A stretch of DNA of 7,006 nt from DASUFI01 sp036274635 (GTDB lineage: Bacteria; Planctomycetota; B15-G4): NCBI GenBank assembly GCA_036274635.1, contig DASUFI010000011.1:1-7006 (forward strand). Direction: 5' to 3'. This document shows, one piece after another, positions 6,883 through 7,006 of this stretch. The stretch's first letter is position 1; each line of letters starts with the position of its first letter. The translations under genes were made by a program, and so were the position numbers. The notes under the pieces were generated by a model. It was given only the letters and a program-made list of their open reading frames with translations, was not told where the DNA came from and searched no databases.

Positions 6883-7006
6883 GGTGTCCGTTTCCGGGAA
6901 GGCTTTGCGCGCCTGAGCGACGCGCTCACCGGAAAGGATCGTCCGACGGAGACCCGCGCACCTTGACCGAGATCAAGCCGCCGGCCGGTCGCGGCGGAGG
7001 GTCGTC
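6883..7006. other. Upstream region of the qNOR gene, to the window edge
   Basis: A 124-bp non-coding stretch holding the FNR/DNR-like box and the leader of the qNOR mRNA (about 45 nt if transcription starts near 6928). No gene is visible beyond the box before the window ends, so what lies upstream, for example a regulator or another denitrification gene, is not known. Confidence 0.5.
6963..6976 (-). promoter_or_regulatory. FNR/DNR/NnrR-type operator upstream of the qNOR gene
   Basis: TTGAC-CGAG-ATCAA matches the Crp/FNR-family anaerobic/NO box (TTGAT-N4-ATCAA) in 9 of 10 fixed positions, and the flanking C and G extend the dyad to CTTGA...TCAAG. Its centre lies about 87 bp upstream of the start codon. 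If it acts at the usual class II position (-41.5), transcription would start near 6928 on the minus strand, and the -10 window there reads GATCCT (6940-6935), a weak match. Weak core elements are normal for activator-dependent promoters. Which regulator binds (FNR, DNR or NnrR) cannot be told from the site. Confidence 0.72.

Noticed and set aside
4633..6966. A 777-codon open frame on the plus strand opposite the qNOR gene
   Set aside because: The protein would be a Gln/His/Arg/Ala-rich low-complexity product without membrane segments or motifs, whereas the minus strand encodes an intact qNOR with all metal ligands.

Overview
This is a GC-rich window (third codon positions are almost all G or C) with four complete protein genes, short intergenic regions and no sign of mobile DNA, CRISPR arrays, tRNA or rRNA. 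The base composition, the TGnTAGACT-type promoter, the perfect-stem terminator and a quinol-dependent nitric oxide reductase behind an FNR/DNR-like box would suit a GC-rich proteobacterium, perhaps Burkholderiales. That placement is an inference and is not secure.

Layout. 1-44: a perfect 44-nt palindrome forming a bidirectional intrinsic terminator. 41-637 (-): a four-helix membrane protein resembling the CvpA family, whose stop codon lies inside the terminator's T/A tract. 638-747: a divergent intergenic region with a perfect TATAAT. 748-3135 (+): a long (795 aa) transketolase-superfamily enzyme that keeps nearly all catalytic and sugar-phosphate residues of classical transketolase but has Glu in place of the metal-binding Asp of the GDG motif. 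3136-3546: a gene-free stretch ending in an extended -10 promoter next to an inverted repeat. 3547-4509 (+): a two-domain GNAT-family acetyltransferase. 4510-4533: a 24-bp convergent gap, with a hairpin spanning both stop codons. 4534-6882 (-): a quinol-dependent nitric oxide reductase (qNOR). 6883-7006: its upstream region, with an FNR/DNR-type operator at 6963-6976.

The genes do not form an operon. The first two are divergent, the last two are convergent, and each appears to have its own control. The clearest biology is respiratory or protective NO reduction: a single-subunit qNOR reduces NO to N2O with electrons from the membrane quinol pool, probably switched on by an oxygen- or NO-sensing Crp/FNR-family regulator. 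The transketolase-like enzyme probably belongs to central carbon metabolism, but its substrates cannot be read from the sequence. I did not find a clear new multi-gene system. The items most worth a second look are the atypical transketolase, the CGTGACG half-site cluster before the GNAT gene, and the qNOR operator.
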